Source: Nectonema munidae (taxonomy: Eukaryota > Nematomorpha > Nectonematoida > Nectonematidae). Taken from it: DNA of 64,000 nt. Within the stretch, counting starts at the first letter, position 1. Each line of letters opens with the position of its first letter. This document shows, in pieces, positions 12,052 through 22,516 of this stretch. The stretch lies in the NCBI GenBank assembly GCA_030549495.1, contig JAUIRK010000511.1, positions 904,001-968,000 of the forward strand, given 5' to 3'. Below the pieces are notes generated by a model. That model was not told the DNA's origin. It was given only the letters and a program-made list of their open reading frames with translations, and did no database searches. Position numbers and translations under genes: made by a program.

Positions 12052-12275
12052 CTAAAAGATTTTTCTCAGCCTCTCATCTCACTAATTGTCAACAAAAATG
12101 GTTCTTATCAAATGAATTGCTTTGGTTATTATTATTTTTATATTCTAAAAAAATATGACATTTTTAGCAACAATGCATTTCAGTACAGAGTAAGCAATCC
12201 ACCCAACCAATTCATTTGATAAGAATCATTCTTGCTGACAATTAGTGAGATGAGAGGCTGAGAAAAATCTTTTAG
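12052..12275. mobile_element. Foldback element with 68-bp near-perfect arms
   Basis: The left arm 12052-12119 and the right arm 12208-12275 are inverted copies differing at about 3 of 68 positions. The arms begin CTAAAAGATTTTTCTCAGCC. The loop is about 88 bases and has no open frame. A diverged relative of the inner arm lies near 15001-15060 (AATCCACCCAACCAATTTAT), so it is a dispersed family. No certain target duplication was found. Confidence 0.75.
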
Positions 12276-12389
12276 AAAAATGAAATGTTACCAAGCTTGA
12301 TTATTAAAAGTGAAAAACAAATAATCATCTTATATAATCTTCATATTCCACCTACACATATATTCAGTTAGTATTTGAAAATATGCTTA

Positions 12390-12740
12390 GGGCATGGGTC
12401 TATGAATTGACAGGTATGCTGTAGCCGTGAATTTAAAGTTGGCCCTTTTAAATATAAATTGAAGGGGTAAAAATTTTGGAAGAAATATTCTACAAGAAAA
12501 TAAATTGCTATAAATTACATGAAAATAAAATTTATTATACTGTTTTTTTAACTGTAGCCTACTTCAAATACAGTAGGGGGCCCCTTTAAATTATCAAGGG
12601 AGGGTCCAAAAATGATTTTAATGAGGCGGGGACTATAAGAAAGTGCATACATTTATATATTTCAAAGGAGTTTCAGATGGGCAAAATGAATCCCAGGCGG
12701 CAAAGCTTCCTTGCCCACCCCCTCTAATCGACAGACCTGG
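12390..12740. mobile_element. Possible hAT-like MITE
   Basis: CATGGGTCTATGAATT near 12394 and, inward from the right end, CCAGGTCTGTCGATT near 12737 form an imperfect inverted pair. Inside are GGGGGCCCC-type blocks common in hAT MITEs of this window. The flanking duplication is poor, so the ends are approximate. Confidence 0.35.
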
Positions 12741-13660
12741 TTACAGTAATTAATTGAGATAAACATTTTAATTGTATTCTTATGTAGTTGTGAGCTATAA
12801 ATAACATTTGACCCGCTCAAATAAATATATAAGGGTTCTTGTTCAAATTACTGGCTACATCACTACCTCTGATCAAATATAGTTCAAATCTGCATTATTA
12901 CATCAAATAAATGAAAAAAAATTAGATTGTAAATATTCATTCCAAGATTTAAACAAGAAAATTAATATGAAAAATTAAGGCAAACAAGTCTTCTAAATTT
13001 TTCTAATTGCAAAAATCAAGAAAACTCACAAGACAAAACAAGTCTTCTATAAAAAAGCACTTTCTTTGAGTACTTTTGGAATTGAAACAATTTTTGAACT
13101 AATTGAAATAAATAATCTAATCGTTCCAATAATGGCTAATGTTTATCAAATGATCCTTGCACTGTAAATAATTATAATTCCCACTCGTATGAATAATACC
13201 TAAAATAAGATACGACAAATAACCAGGAAAATATGAGTCAATTGAAATATTTGTTCCACTTCCAAATTTGTAATGAAGCGGAAATTCAAATCAATCAAAA
13301 ATCATATTTATAATTAAATTTATAAAAAAAATCAATCAAAAGGCATTAATAGTTAATAATTAATGTCATCCCACAAGCATTTCAATCAAAAGGTATATGC
13401 GCGAATGAAATGCAAAGGGTTTATTAATTAAAAAGCATAGATATATTTAGTTAAAAAACACACATCTATCCCATTTATCAATCAAGGATATGGACACTCC
13501 TTCTCAAATGTCAATCAAAGAGTGCAGCTAATCAGAAAAAGCTTTAGTCCGTCTAAAAGAAAGCTGATGTATAAAACATACAGACGCCTTTAATACTATC
13601 ACGCCATCAAATATAAAGGCAGTGAGGGATGAGGACGAAGAATGATAATAATAGCAGAGA
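12741..13660. other. Gene-free AT-rich DNA
   Basis: Many short AATCAAA-type words occur between 13270 and 13520, but no fixed period or open frame was found. Confidence 0.45.
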
Positions 13661-13714
13661 GCTTAGTGACATCCAACATGCCTTATAAATTCTCTGACCG
13701 GAAGTATTTTAAGT

Positions 13715-13900
13715 TTATTATCATCATCATCACTCATCATGGTTATTATCATCATCATCATATATGATAGCTGCTCTTCGTACTTCTTTTCCCCCTCTCC
13801 TTCCTCTCCTCTTCTCTTTTTCGTGTAAGTGTAAAAAATAATATGGCTTCTGTTGTTGTTGTTGTTGTTGTTGTTGTTTAAGCGCTTACTTAAACTCATC
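13715..13900. repeat. Trinucleotide microsatellites (TCA)n and (GTT)n
   Basis: Interrupted ATC/TCA runs at about 13719-13765 and an uninterrupted GTT run at about 13850-13878 give chance minus-strand frames of poly-Asn and poly-Met. These are simple repeats and not coding. Confidence 0.85.
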
Positions 13901-15000
13901 ATCATCATTAACACTTTTTTGTATTTTTTTTCTTCATATCTCTCCTCTTCATTTGTATAAACAAAAAGTAGTGGCTGTGCTCTGTCTTTGAGGTTTCACT
14001 TTTGATTCATCTCTTCTTTTTTTGTCGCCATTTTATTTTATAATGCAAATTTTGCGTCAGCTTTATTCAACTCATCCCATCTCTCTCCAATAATATCCAT
14101 TCCTATTTTTCCTAAGATAGATTTATTTCCAATATATTCTTGCTTTCAAGCATTTTACCTGTTTTAAAAGCTTATTCCACCTCTTAAATGATTTTACATG
14201 GTATCAAGTTAGTTCTTTTTAATATTTTGATTTCAAATATTTGTTATTAAAAACTTTTAATATTTTACAAGTTTATTTAAAGTTTTTTAATTTTTAGTAA
14301 TAGGAATTTTGTAGTCAGTTTTTTGTCGTGATTTTTATTATTCAAATGCTTAAATGATATGTTCAGTATTAAGTTGATGTGTGCATTTCTTTTTGACCTC
14401 TTTATGTTTGAATAAACCTTCATATGGTTTGAAAAGTCATTCATGATAATTAATTTTAAAATTAACTTAAAAAATAAATTTCCACAGTCTCTCATATGTT
14501 TTTTAAACCTGAATTTTTGGATCACGTTATTTGGACATACATAACTATATGAGAAAGTAGTCTATAATTTAAAGCTTAAAAAGTTTATCCCTATTGATTA
14601 CTACTTTTTTTGGGTTATTTTTATCGAGATTGCTAGGAATATTTCACACTCTTTTTACAATTCCCTTCAAATTTTGTTAATAAAACTTGTATGTTAATAA
14701 AAATATCATTCTATTCATTTGAGTACAATAAAGGTATCCTAGGTTATCTTCTATAATTTAATTATTTATTGGATCTAATACGCTATTTCATAAGAACCAA
14801 AATTAAGTTCACGACTTCATACTTGTCAAGTCCAAGACCTAAGTTCTAGATGTGTTTTGAAACATTTATTTTACTAACATTAATATATGTGTTATTTAGC
14901 AATAATATGAAGATTATTTTATAAGATGATGCTTCTTTGCTAGTAACATTTTGTTGATAAACTTTTTATCATTTATGTAAAGTGTCTCTGTACATGGTAA
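13901..15000. other. Gene-free AT-rich DNA
   Basis: A minus-strand 82-codon frame at 14277-14525 is Lys/Asn/Ile-rich as expected from AT-rich noncoding DNA. No motif supports it. Confidence 0.45.
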
Positions 15001-15090
15001 TCAATCCACCCAACCAATTTATTTGATTTGAACCATGTTTGTTAACAATTGGTGAGAGGAGTGCTTGAAAGCTCGGTCCTTTCTTCCTAA
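15001..15090. repeat. Diverged arm of the 12052 foldback family
   Basis: The stretch reads AATCCACCCAACCAATTTAT, then ACAATTGGTGAGAGGAG, matching the loop side and right arm of the foldback at 12052-12275 with many substitutions. Only one arm is recognisable. Confidence 0.5.
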
Positions 15091-15198
15091 TAAATCGATA
15101 TCTAGTCTGTTACACCTCCATAGTGACTCTGTTTTCTTCTTTACATCCAATAAAACTACACTGCGTAGTACATTATAAAAATACTTATGAATTCTGAT

Positions 15199-15326
15199 CT
15201 AACCCGAACGACCTTAAAATAATCAGACGATATCTGATGTAAAGCAGACGATTTGTATTAAAAAGAATTAATTAACGCAGACGATCATATTTTTATAAAA
15301 TCGTCTCTGGGCGTTAACCGTTTAAA
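15199..15326 (+). mobile_element. TTAA MITE, subfamily 2, copy 1
   Basis: It begins TAACCCGAACGACC and ends GGGCGTTAACCGTTTAAA. It carries AATCAGACGATATCTGATGT and two more CAGACGAT words. It is the sister of the inverted copy at about 60420-60559 and shares the CAGACGAT octamers with the 138-bp subfamily. Its ends have mutated from TTAACCC. Confidence 0.6.
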
Positions 15327-15364
15327 ATAGCGTTGCGTTTTGAGAATCTGCTAAGAAAAAAACC

Positions 15365-15559
15365 TTGGTAGCCTTTTCACACGTTCTTCAGAATACAGAA
15401 ATTTTTGATCTTCGAACACCAAATATTGAATCGGCTCAACCAAGAATTACATTCCCCAAATATTTACTAGAGAATGATGGCATAAAAGCTCTAGATAGCA
15501 TATCTGCTGATAAGGTTTGTTTCATTAATGGAACATCCAAATCTCAAAGGCATTTGTGA
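15365..15559 (+). CDS. Unrecognised short open frame, possible exon
   Basis: A 64-codon frame with moderate composition includes TPNIESAQPRITFPKYLLEN. A potential donor AAG|GTTTGT lies at about 15514. There is no good acceptor upstream and no domain is recognised. It could be chance or a piece of an old transposon, as it directly follows a MITE. Confidence 0.15.
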   Translation: MVAFSHVLQNTEIFDLRTPNIESAQPRITFPKYLLENDGIKALDSISADKVCFINGTSKSQRHL

Positions 15560-15754
15560 TTACTATTATTGTATAATTTATAAGATGTTCATTCATAGCT
15601 CATATTCGGCTATATAAACTAACATACATAAATACACCTTTACTCGATTTGAACTCCATTTCTTTCATTAGAGAAAGTGCATTTTTAATCACAATCATAT
15701 ACAATATTGAGGGGATTTTCCTGCACTTTCTGTTGTTGCGCGTAATGCCATATG

Positions 15755-16184
15755 CACCGGCGGATTTAAAGGGGGCGGAACCGCCGTACGCCCTCTAAAA
15801 TTGCATTGCCAATTGCTTGAAAAATTTTCTTGATCTAATTCTTTTCGTAGAACTCAAATATTAGGATGATTCCTGCCACTCCTTTTTTAGATTCAATCTT
15901 TCTCTAAAGTGAGAAGCCCTAAAAAGTTTTTCATGTTTCAATCGTAGTTAATTATGACACTTATATATTTTATATTATCCAATTTTTTTGTAAATTTATT
16001 ACACATCAAGTTTCACCACATCAATTCACTTCGCAGTTCAATGAATGAGGATCGTTTTAATGCTCTAATTCTTCTTTTATTGTTTTAAAATTTTTAATAA
16101 CGCTTAAATTTATATGCCTGAAATTTGAGTTCTAGTTTAGTAAAATCCACCCACCCCTAATGCGAATTTCTAGATCCGACCCTT
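15755..16184. mobile_element. hAT MITE, about 430 bp
   Basis: The left end is CACCGGCGGATTTA and the right end read inward is AAGGGTCGGATCTA. Both are recognisable forms of the CAGGGGCGGATCTA hAT terminus. The flanks share ATATG, a possible remnant of the 8-bp duplication. There is no coding content. Confidence 0.55.
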
Positions 16185-16559
16185 ATATGTATTATGGCAA
16201 CACGTGCTGCTAGTGAGTGAACTTCAGACAGTCTCTCTAGTCATCTTATTTCTGCAGAATCAGCAGAAACGTCAAAGATATCGTATTTTTGAAAAGAGCT
16301 ATAAATAATAAAATTTCGTTTTAAATCTAACATCATAAAAATTCAATGTATAAAAACATTTTTATTTAAATTGTTTTCTTTGTCCCAAACGAAAAAGTTC
16401 TTTGTTAAGTTGGGCGGAGGTTTTTGGAGTTGCGGGTTTTTTTATTGTCGATGTAAAAAATTTTACAACTCGCGTCGTATCTATTACATACCGACTCCAA
16501 TTCCCCAGACCCAAACCATGCACATATGGGGCGAAGACAGCAATTTGTCCATCTTTACT

Positions 16560-17100
16560 TGATCACCCCAGTTAATTGTCTTGCCCGTTTTCTAACTCTT
16601 CGAGTATCATTGTGACGCCTGTGAACCAAGAAATGAAAATGGCGTGCTTTAAACTCAAAAAATAGCATTGAGAGGGAATGCAGGTGAATAATAGTCAATT
16701 ATGCTCCTCAAATGGAATTTGATTGGAAGGCACTATAGAAGATTCTCCGCGACCGCATTAACCCCACCCAATTACAATCCATCATTGTGTACGGGGTGCT
16801 TTCACGCAACGCTGCTCCTCCAATCAGCTCACTTCAAATCAACGCATCTCTTCCTACTTTCTCGATTTTCCTCCCAGCTTATCTCCCCCTTTATTCTTCC
16901 TGAGCGACAGCAGCATATTCATGTTTTCTTTATCCATTGTTATGCTAATAGTCCTTGTGGACCTGTCTTTGATGTAAGTGCTTCGCATCTCTCTAGTTTG
17001 TCTCTTCCTCGCCCCATTTCCTGTTTTCATTGTCCTTCTTTTTCCTATACCACGAATCCTCTTTCTACTCGCGCTTTAGCGAAGATGAATGCGTGAATAA
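16560..17100 (+). promoter_or_regulatory. GC-richer island, possible promoter or 5' noncoding exon
   Basis: Base composition rises clearly above the flanks. It contains CCAATCAG at about 16818 and a pyrimidine-rich tract with TCACTTC-like initiator words. A 131-codon frame (16701-17096) is open but looks like a translated pyrimidine-rich leader (many Ser, Leu, Phe). It lies 1.3 kb upstream of an exon at 18353 that begins with an acceptor and a short 5' leader. An upstream noncoding exon here would fit. This is inference; no start site can be fixed. Confidence 0.3.
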
Positions 17101-17252
17101 CGCCAAGTATACAATTTAAATTTTATAAAACACCATTTTTAATACAAAGAGTCTCTTCTGCATTATATAACGTAAAAAAGGTAATTCATTTTACATTAAC
17201 CATTTCAAATAATCTGGAAGGCAAAAACTATGAAAGCTCGATCGACTTCACT

Positions 17253-17390
17253 TTAACCCATTTAAGGCCAAGCAAAGCAGACGATATCTAAAAAAACGCA
17301 GACGATTTATATTCAAAGTCATTGAAAAAAGCAGACGAAGATGAAATTACTTATGTTCCAAAATAGGAACATTGGCCGTAAATGGGTTAA
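17253..17390 (+). mobile_element. 138-bp TTAA MITE, copy 2
   Basis: This is the best-preserved copy: TTAACCCATTTAAGGCCAAG at the start and GGCCGTAAATGGGTTAA at the end, with TTAA at both ends. Three CAGACGA words lie inside. Copy 3 lies inverted at 17898-18035. Confidence 0.88.
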
Positions 17391-17897
17391 GACCAATGAC
17401 CCCTTTGAATACTTCAGTGGTTTCTAGTGTTCCAAGAAATGAAAGTATGCTACCGAGATGCAGCCTAGCTTTTAAATAGTTGATTATCGCGGGATTAAAG
17501 TCATCCGTGTTACCAAGATATGAAATTCGTCTTCCTTAAATAAATATATATATAAAGTTCCATCGAAAAAGAAAATAGACGCGTGGTCTTAAAAATACTA
17601 TGTTTTTTAAAAATCTACTCATCTGCTTGTTTTAATACTTATCAAATGGTCAGTTTTAATTGATTCAGACGATTTCTTGATTTTAACACAACTCGTCTTC
17701 TTTCTTTTTCATTAGAATTTGGTATATTTAAAGCATGTGATTTTTATTTCTTGGTTCACCGCTATCACAGTGGTCCTCACATGATTAGCGGATCACCAAA
17801 TTAATTGATGCCAATGACTTAATGTCGTTTCCTTATTCCTGCATGAAGTCCGTTTAGGAAAACCTTTCACTGGCATTTCATTGGTCCAAATTATGGG
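17391..17897. other. Spacer between two inverted TTAA MITEs
   Basis: The 507-bp segment holds related words: CCAAGAAATGAAAG near 17433, inverted ATTTCTTGGTTCACC near 17747, and CATTGGTCC near 17880. Similar CCAAGAAATGAA words occur at 16626 and 57217. It could be an older element of the same superfamily flanked by later insertions. No coding frame is present. Confidence 0.4.
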
Positions 17898-18035
17898 TTA
17901 ACCCATTTACGACCAATGTTCCTATTTTGGAACATAAGTAATTTCATCTTCGTCTGCTTTTTTCAATGATTTTGAATATAAATCGTCTGCATTTTTTTAG
18001 ATATCGTCTGCTTTGCTCGGTCTTAAATGGGTTAA
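17898..18035 (-). mobile_element. 138-bp TTAA MITE, copy 3
   Basis: This is an inverted copy with intact TTAACCC and GGGTTAA ends. It has the same length as copies 2 and 4 and differs from copy 2 by only a few bases, so the burst is fairly recent. Confidence 0.88.
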
Positions 18036-18352
18036 TCTAAGGATCTAATGTAAAACACAAGATTTATATTAAAAAATTTGGGAGATTTCATTTTCCTAAA
18101 GGTAACTAACCTAAATTGATAACCGGCTAATCAATGGTTTTCACAAGTGGAATGGTTGAATAGCTCATATAAAACGTAGGACATTTTCGTTCATACCCCA
18201 AACTGCATCATATATGAACATCCGTTGTAAAAAATAGACAAAGTTCTTGTGGAACAATATTTAATCTGGACTGTAAATTTAAATAGGCGCATTCCCCTCA
18301 TAACTACTATCCTTTCTCTCTATATCATTCATTTCCTCACTTGATATTTTAG

Positions 18353-19201
18353 GCTAAGAGATAGCTAGAGGTTATGGACATTGAAGAACTCATCCGAAAA
18401 AAAACGTTCGATCACAGACACAAAAATGAATACTGCATCACCCAACACGACCCTCATGCCAGCTCTCCCTCTCTTCACCATGTCTTTTCTCCGGCTCCAA
18501 CCCCACAATCCTCTCCCCACTACAAAACGACTCGGCACAGAAGCAGGCCGAGCATCAATGAAGATGATGAGAAAAATTTCAGGAATCACGTGTCTTCTCT
18601 GCCTGTATCATATATCATTTGTTCAAAGAAATTCCTTCGCTATTACTCCATGCATCAGAACACTGCTGAACTTGTTGAACTACCCCACCCCCAACACCAC
18701 CCCAACAAACGCCCTTTGCATCGCCACATTTCCAAAACACAATGCAATTCGTCTCCTATCAGGCCTGCTAATGTCAAAAAATTCCCCGCGACATCTCCCA
18801 AGACTTCTCCTCACCATTCATCACAGATGTTGCCTGTCAGAAGAAAAGTGGGTTTTATGCGCGATCAACTTGGCGTGACGTTTCAATCATCATCTTCAAC
18901 GAATAGTAATCGACGCTCTTCCATCATTTCTCAAAAAATCTCCCCTTCCTGTCACCACTTCTGCGCATTTCAAACGGACTTGAAGAAGAATCCGCCCGTC
19001 AAAAACCCGAAAAAGAGTAAAAGCTCGCGCCTTCTTTCCTCACTCAAAGGTCTGGTTAAGATAAAAGATGGGTCCTCCATTCCTCATTCCTCTCCAATTC
19101 CCCTAAAGTCCTCCCTTCCCGCATTTCCATGCCGCCACAACTTCATTCTCAATATGGAGTTTAATGATGAAAGCGATGACAAGCAAACTTACAATCACAA
19201 G
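18353..19201 (+). CDS. Probable host first coding exon, Ser/His/Pro-rich protein
   Basis: A pyrimidine-rich tract ending TATTTTAG at 18352 is an acceptor. A 21-base leader with an in-frame TAG precedes ATG at 18374, which fixes the start. The frame stays open for 276 codons to a donor, CACAAG|GTACGC at 19202, leaving phase 0. The product is basic and low-complexity, rich in Ser, His, Pro and Asn, with PTPQSSPHY and STNSNRRSS; no domain is recognised. It ends with an acidic stretch (MEFNDESDDKQT). Composition is GC-richer than the flanks, which supports coding. The downstream exon was not proved; 30225-30533 has similar composition but phase 1. It is likely an arthropod-specific intracellular protein; function is unknown. 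Confidence 0.55.
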
Positions 19202-19233
19202 GTACGCTATTTCTATATTTTGGTACTCTAGAC

Positions 19234-19917
19234 CGGGGGTTTTCAAACTTTTTGAATAGCAGATATATACCTTTTATGATTCCGGGCTTACCACAAGACT
19301 TGCGTAGCCTTAGGTCATAAAACAGCAAAAATAATATGAAAATGCACCCTGGAGTTTCGTGGCTTGAGGGGCATAGCTCCCTCCCTATAAATAAAAATCT
19401 AGGAAATCCTATTTCATATTCGGAATTCGCCGGCTAAAGCTGCAAAATGTTACATTAGATGTTTGCTTAATTTTAAATTTTAAGAGTAATAGCATTTAAT
19501 AAATAGTTTTTATTGTCCATTACACACAAATTGGATTTTCTTGGTACACACTCAGTGAGAAGGTTTGTGCTTGCTTGTTTGGCTTTGCACAAATTGTCAA
19601 TTCGTGACGATTTTACTGACAAACATACACGTAAGTCACCCTCCGAAACAAATAAAATGAGATCTTTTAATACTTGATAATTAAAATTTTAAAGTAATAG
19701 AATTTGTAAAAAAAAAGAATTTATAAATTAAATAATTTAGATTACTATAACACTTTACACATTTAAAAATGATCAATAGTAGGTATCAATTAATGGAAAT
19801 CATAATTACAATACTAAATTACAAATTTTAAAAAATGTGCTTGCTAAATCTTTTATTGGTAAAATAGATTTTACCATAAACCTATTCTCTTTGCGGACCA
19901 CCGTTTGAAAACCCCTC
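19234..19917. mobile_element. hAT MITE, 684 bp
   Basis: The left end is CGGGGGTTTTCAAACTTTTT and the right end read inward is GAGGGGTTTTCAAACGG. The flanks CTCTAGAC (19226-19233) and CTCTAGGG (19918-19925) match at 6 of 8 positions, a hAT-type duplication. It inserted 32 bases after the exon donor at 19202, into the intron. There is no transposase inside. Confidence 0.75.
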
Positions 19918-19927
19918 CTCTAGGGGA

Positions 19928-20080
19928 GAGTTTCTCAGCGTGGTCCATGTGGGTACCCAAGGAGTCCACAATATTTTTAGAGGGGTCCACATAAGAATAT
20001 TTCAATGAAGGCCATCAAATTTTGCAAAAGGGGTGCGATTATAAATTTAGTTTTCATTATTAATTTTTAAAGCATTTAGT
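19928..20080. mobile_element. hAT-like terminal fragment
   Basis: It contains AGTTTCTCAGCGTGGTCCAT, then GGAGTCCAC and GGGGTCCACAT, the GTCCAC-rich start seen in several hAT elements of this window. The other end was not found. Confidence 0.4.
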
Positions 20081-21080
20081 TGTGTTCTTTATCTGCATTT
20101 AAGGAAATCAAACCGACTAAATGTTATTGATAGAAGATAGAAGTATATTTAGAAGTAGTCTTAAACGTATATACTGTAAGATTAACTGAGTAAACAAATA
20201 AAAAATAGTGATTAAGAACGTCTTACTTATTCTTATATTTTTGATAAATAAATAAAAAAGAAATTTATTAGAGTACACATGTTTGTTGTTAAATAATAAT
20301 CATAATATTTCACAAAGTTACAAGCTATAAAAAAATAAGTAAAATCAGTTTGGCCCACACAAAGACTCTACCGTATGTAACCATTTCATACATAAAATCA
20401 TTTTACAAAAATTCCAACATTTATTTAATGAGTTTACTATTTTTAAAATATAAACACAACCATGTTTGAAGTATAGGTTTATTTACATAAATTATATTAA
20501 CGGAAATGAAATAAAGTATATATAAATATTTACAAGAGATACTTTTAAAGAGAGAGAGAGAAAAAAATAACATACAATATGTATAAACAGATATATAATA
20601 AATGATAATGCTACAGCCAAAATATAGGGTGTTTGTTTTGAACATGATACATTAAAAAGTGAAACATGAAAAGCAATTTGTTACAGTGCAAGGTCTATCA
20701 TATTTGTTTTTAATGCAACTTTTAAAAGAGTTTTTATTTAATTGCGTCAGTTCTATGATATTAATATTTTCTGTGTTTTCTATTAAATCTATGATTTTCT
20801 GCCTTATGACTTGCTTACATTTTTTGATTTAAGCCTTGGATGAAAGTAACAAAATTTTGTTCTAGTATTATAATTGTGTACTTCATAATTAAACATTAGT
20901 TTATTCGAGCAATCTATTGAAAAAAAAACCATGAATAATAATCCTGGTAAAAATTCATTAATTTATACTTATAGATGTCCTGTATTTTCAAAACATTAGT
21001 TAAATGGAATTTACTGCTGGTATGTGCATTGTATTCCAGATTTAAGGCTCACCTCAATATTTTTTTTGCAAAATAAATAT
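20081..21080. other. Gene-free AT-rich DNA
   Basis: No repeat family or exon was recognised. Minus-strand frames here are Tyr/Ile/Phe-rich and look like chance. Confidence 0.45.
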
Positions 21081-21089
21081 TCTATTAAG

Positions 21090-21990
21090 ATTATCGTGTC
21101 CCCCCAATTTACTAGAGAATAATATAAAACTTGTAACACCAAGGATTTATACGCAATAGTTCCTTGTTTTTACTGGAAGATGATTCCAACTTCTGAATTT
21201 AGCAAGTAAATAACTCTCTATTGTCAAATGTAGTGCCTAAAAAACAAAACTTTTCCATCAACTCAAGTACATGCTTGTTAATCTTTACATCATGACAAGA
21301 TGAGATTTTTTTCTCTGATAACAACATTCCTTGGAATTTTCATAGTTCAGTAATAATTGATGACTAATGAAAAGCTCATTCAAAAAAGACAACTTTTTAT
21401 TTATTATTTCGATGCTTGAAAAATTTTCTACCTTGATGATGAGAACTATGTCACCTGCAAATGCTACTAGAGCTTTACAGACATCTCTGTTTATGACTTT
21501 GATTGTTTCATTTTTGTATATGATAAACAGAAGTGGACCGAGAGAAGATCCCTGAGAAAGATTCAACAGGGTTGCAGTGAATTATGTCAGAAAAACTATT
21601 ATTTAAAAAAACGCAAAATTTCCTATTATTTAAAAAACTTCTAATTAAATCTATAGCTGATTGAACAATTTTATAGTAATTAAGCTCTCTTAATAAAAAG
21701 TCATGATTTACACAGTCAAAAGCAGCTTTGAGATTCAAAAATATACTCAATGAGTTAATTACCATTCCAGTTCTCTAAAATTTCTGAAATAAAAATGGAA
21801 TGAAGTTATTCAATGTTGTTAAGCTTACGAAAACCAAATTGAAACTGACATATACTTGAAAAATAAAAAATAAGGGGTCCATAAAAAAAAGATTGAGATT
21901 CTTAACTGTAGCGTCTGCATGTTTGTGGATTGATTTTATTGGTTTAAATAGAGCAAGCAGATTCAAAACCAACACCCTAAGAAAAAGTAC
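21090..21990 (-). pseudogene. LINE reverse transcriptase remnant (Jockey/CR1-like)
   Basis: On the minus strand, 21765-21508 reads FLNLKAAFDCVNHDFLLREL, the RT motif with the first catalytic Asp (DL..AFD.V.H..L), then SFLNNRKFCVFLNNSFSDI. A second frame at 21566-21285 reads LSQGSSLGPLLFIIYKNE (the QG...GP.LF.IY.N motif), followed by LVAFAGDIVLI. There the usual YADD catalytic box has become FAGD, so the enzyme would be dead. Frame changes separate the blocks. Only the RT core is left, and no endonuclease domain or tail is visible. Confidence 0.8.
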
Positions 21991-22059
21991 ACACAAAACA
22001 TAGCATTAGGTTCTACCTTACGCTAAATTCTCACATATTTCCCAAAATGGCCCAAACAC

Positions 22060-22117
22060 ATTAACTTTGAGGACCTTAATTGTCCTTTTTATTTGGGATA
22101 CCGGTCCTTAAAGGGAT
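22060..22117. mobile_element. Small TTAA-type inverted repeat
   Basis: The stretch begins TTAACTTTGAGGACC and, read inward from the other side, TTATCCCTTTAAGGACC. Both resemble piggyBac-style CCCTTTGAGGACC termini. It may be a deleted MITE with only its ends left. Confidence 0.4.
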
Positions 22118-22516
22118 AAATCAAGAGATCCAACTAATGTTAAAAAAACATTCTTTGTCAATTGATGAAAAAAATGGGGCAAGTATTTCTTTTCTTTATT
22201 TTTACTTACCTATTTTAGCAAACCCACAAAAAAACTGTTTCACGCTAAAACGTAAAAATCCCCGTTTTTAATCCAAACCTATAGGGTATACGTCTAAAAT
22301 TGTTTTATCTAACATGGAGTATAAAAAAATTTTTTTTTTTTTTGTCGTCCCCGACTTGGCATTGCCTTTATTTAACTTTTAAAAACACGTATAAAGAAAG
22401 AGGTTACAATAAATGCCAAAACACACATAATAATATGATGAGGGTGGAGTGGGTGGGTGTAGAGGTGAAATTTCAAGAATAAGAAATATAATGAGAGGCT
22501 TGTGTTAAACCGCTGC

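Noticed and set aside
13663-13914. Minus-strand poly-Asn/Met protein
   Set aside because: It is a direct translation of GTT and TCA microsatellites.
16701-17096. 131-codon plus-strand protein
   Set aside because: It reads as a pyrimidine-rich leader with no domain or splice support; kept only as a possible promoter or leader.
18381-18878. Second overlapping frame in the 18353 exon (165 codons)
   Set aside because: It has no donor at its end, it stops inside the exon, and the 285-codon frame fits both splice borders.
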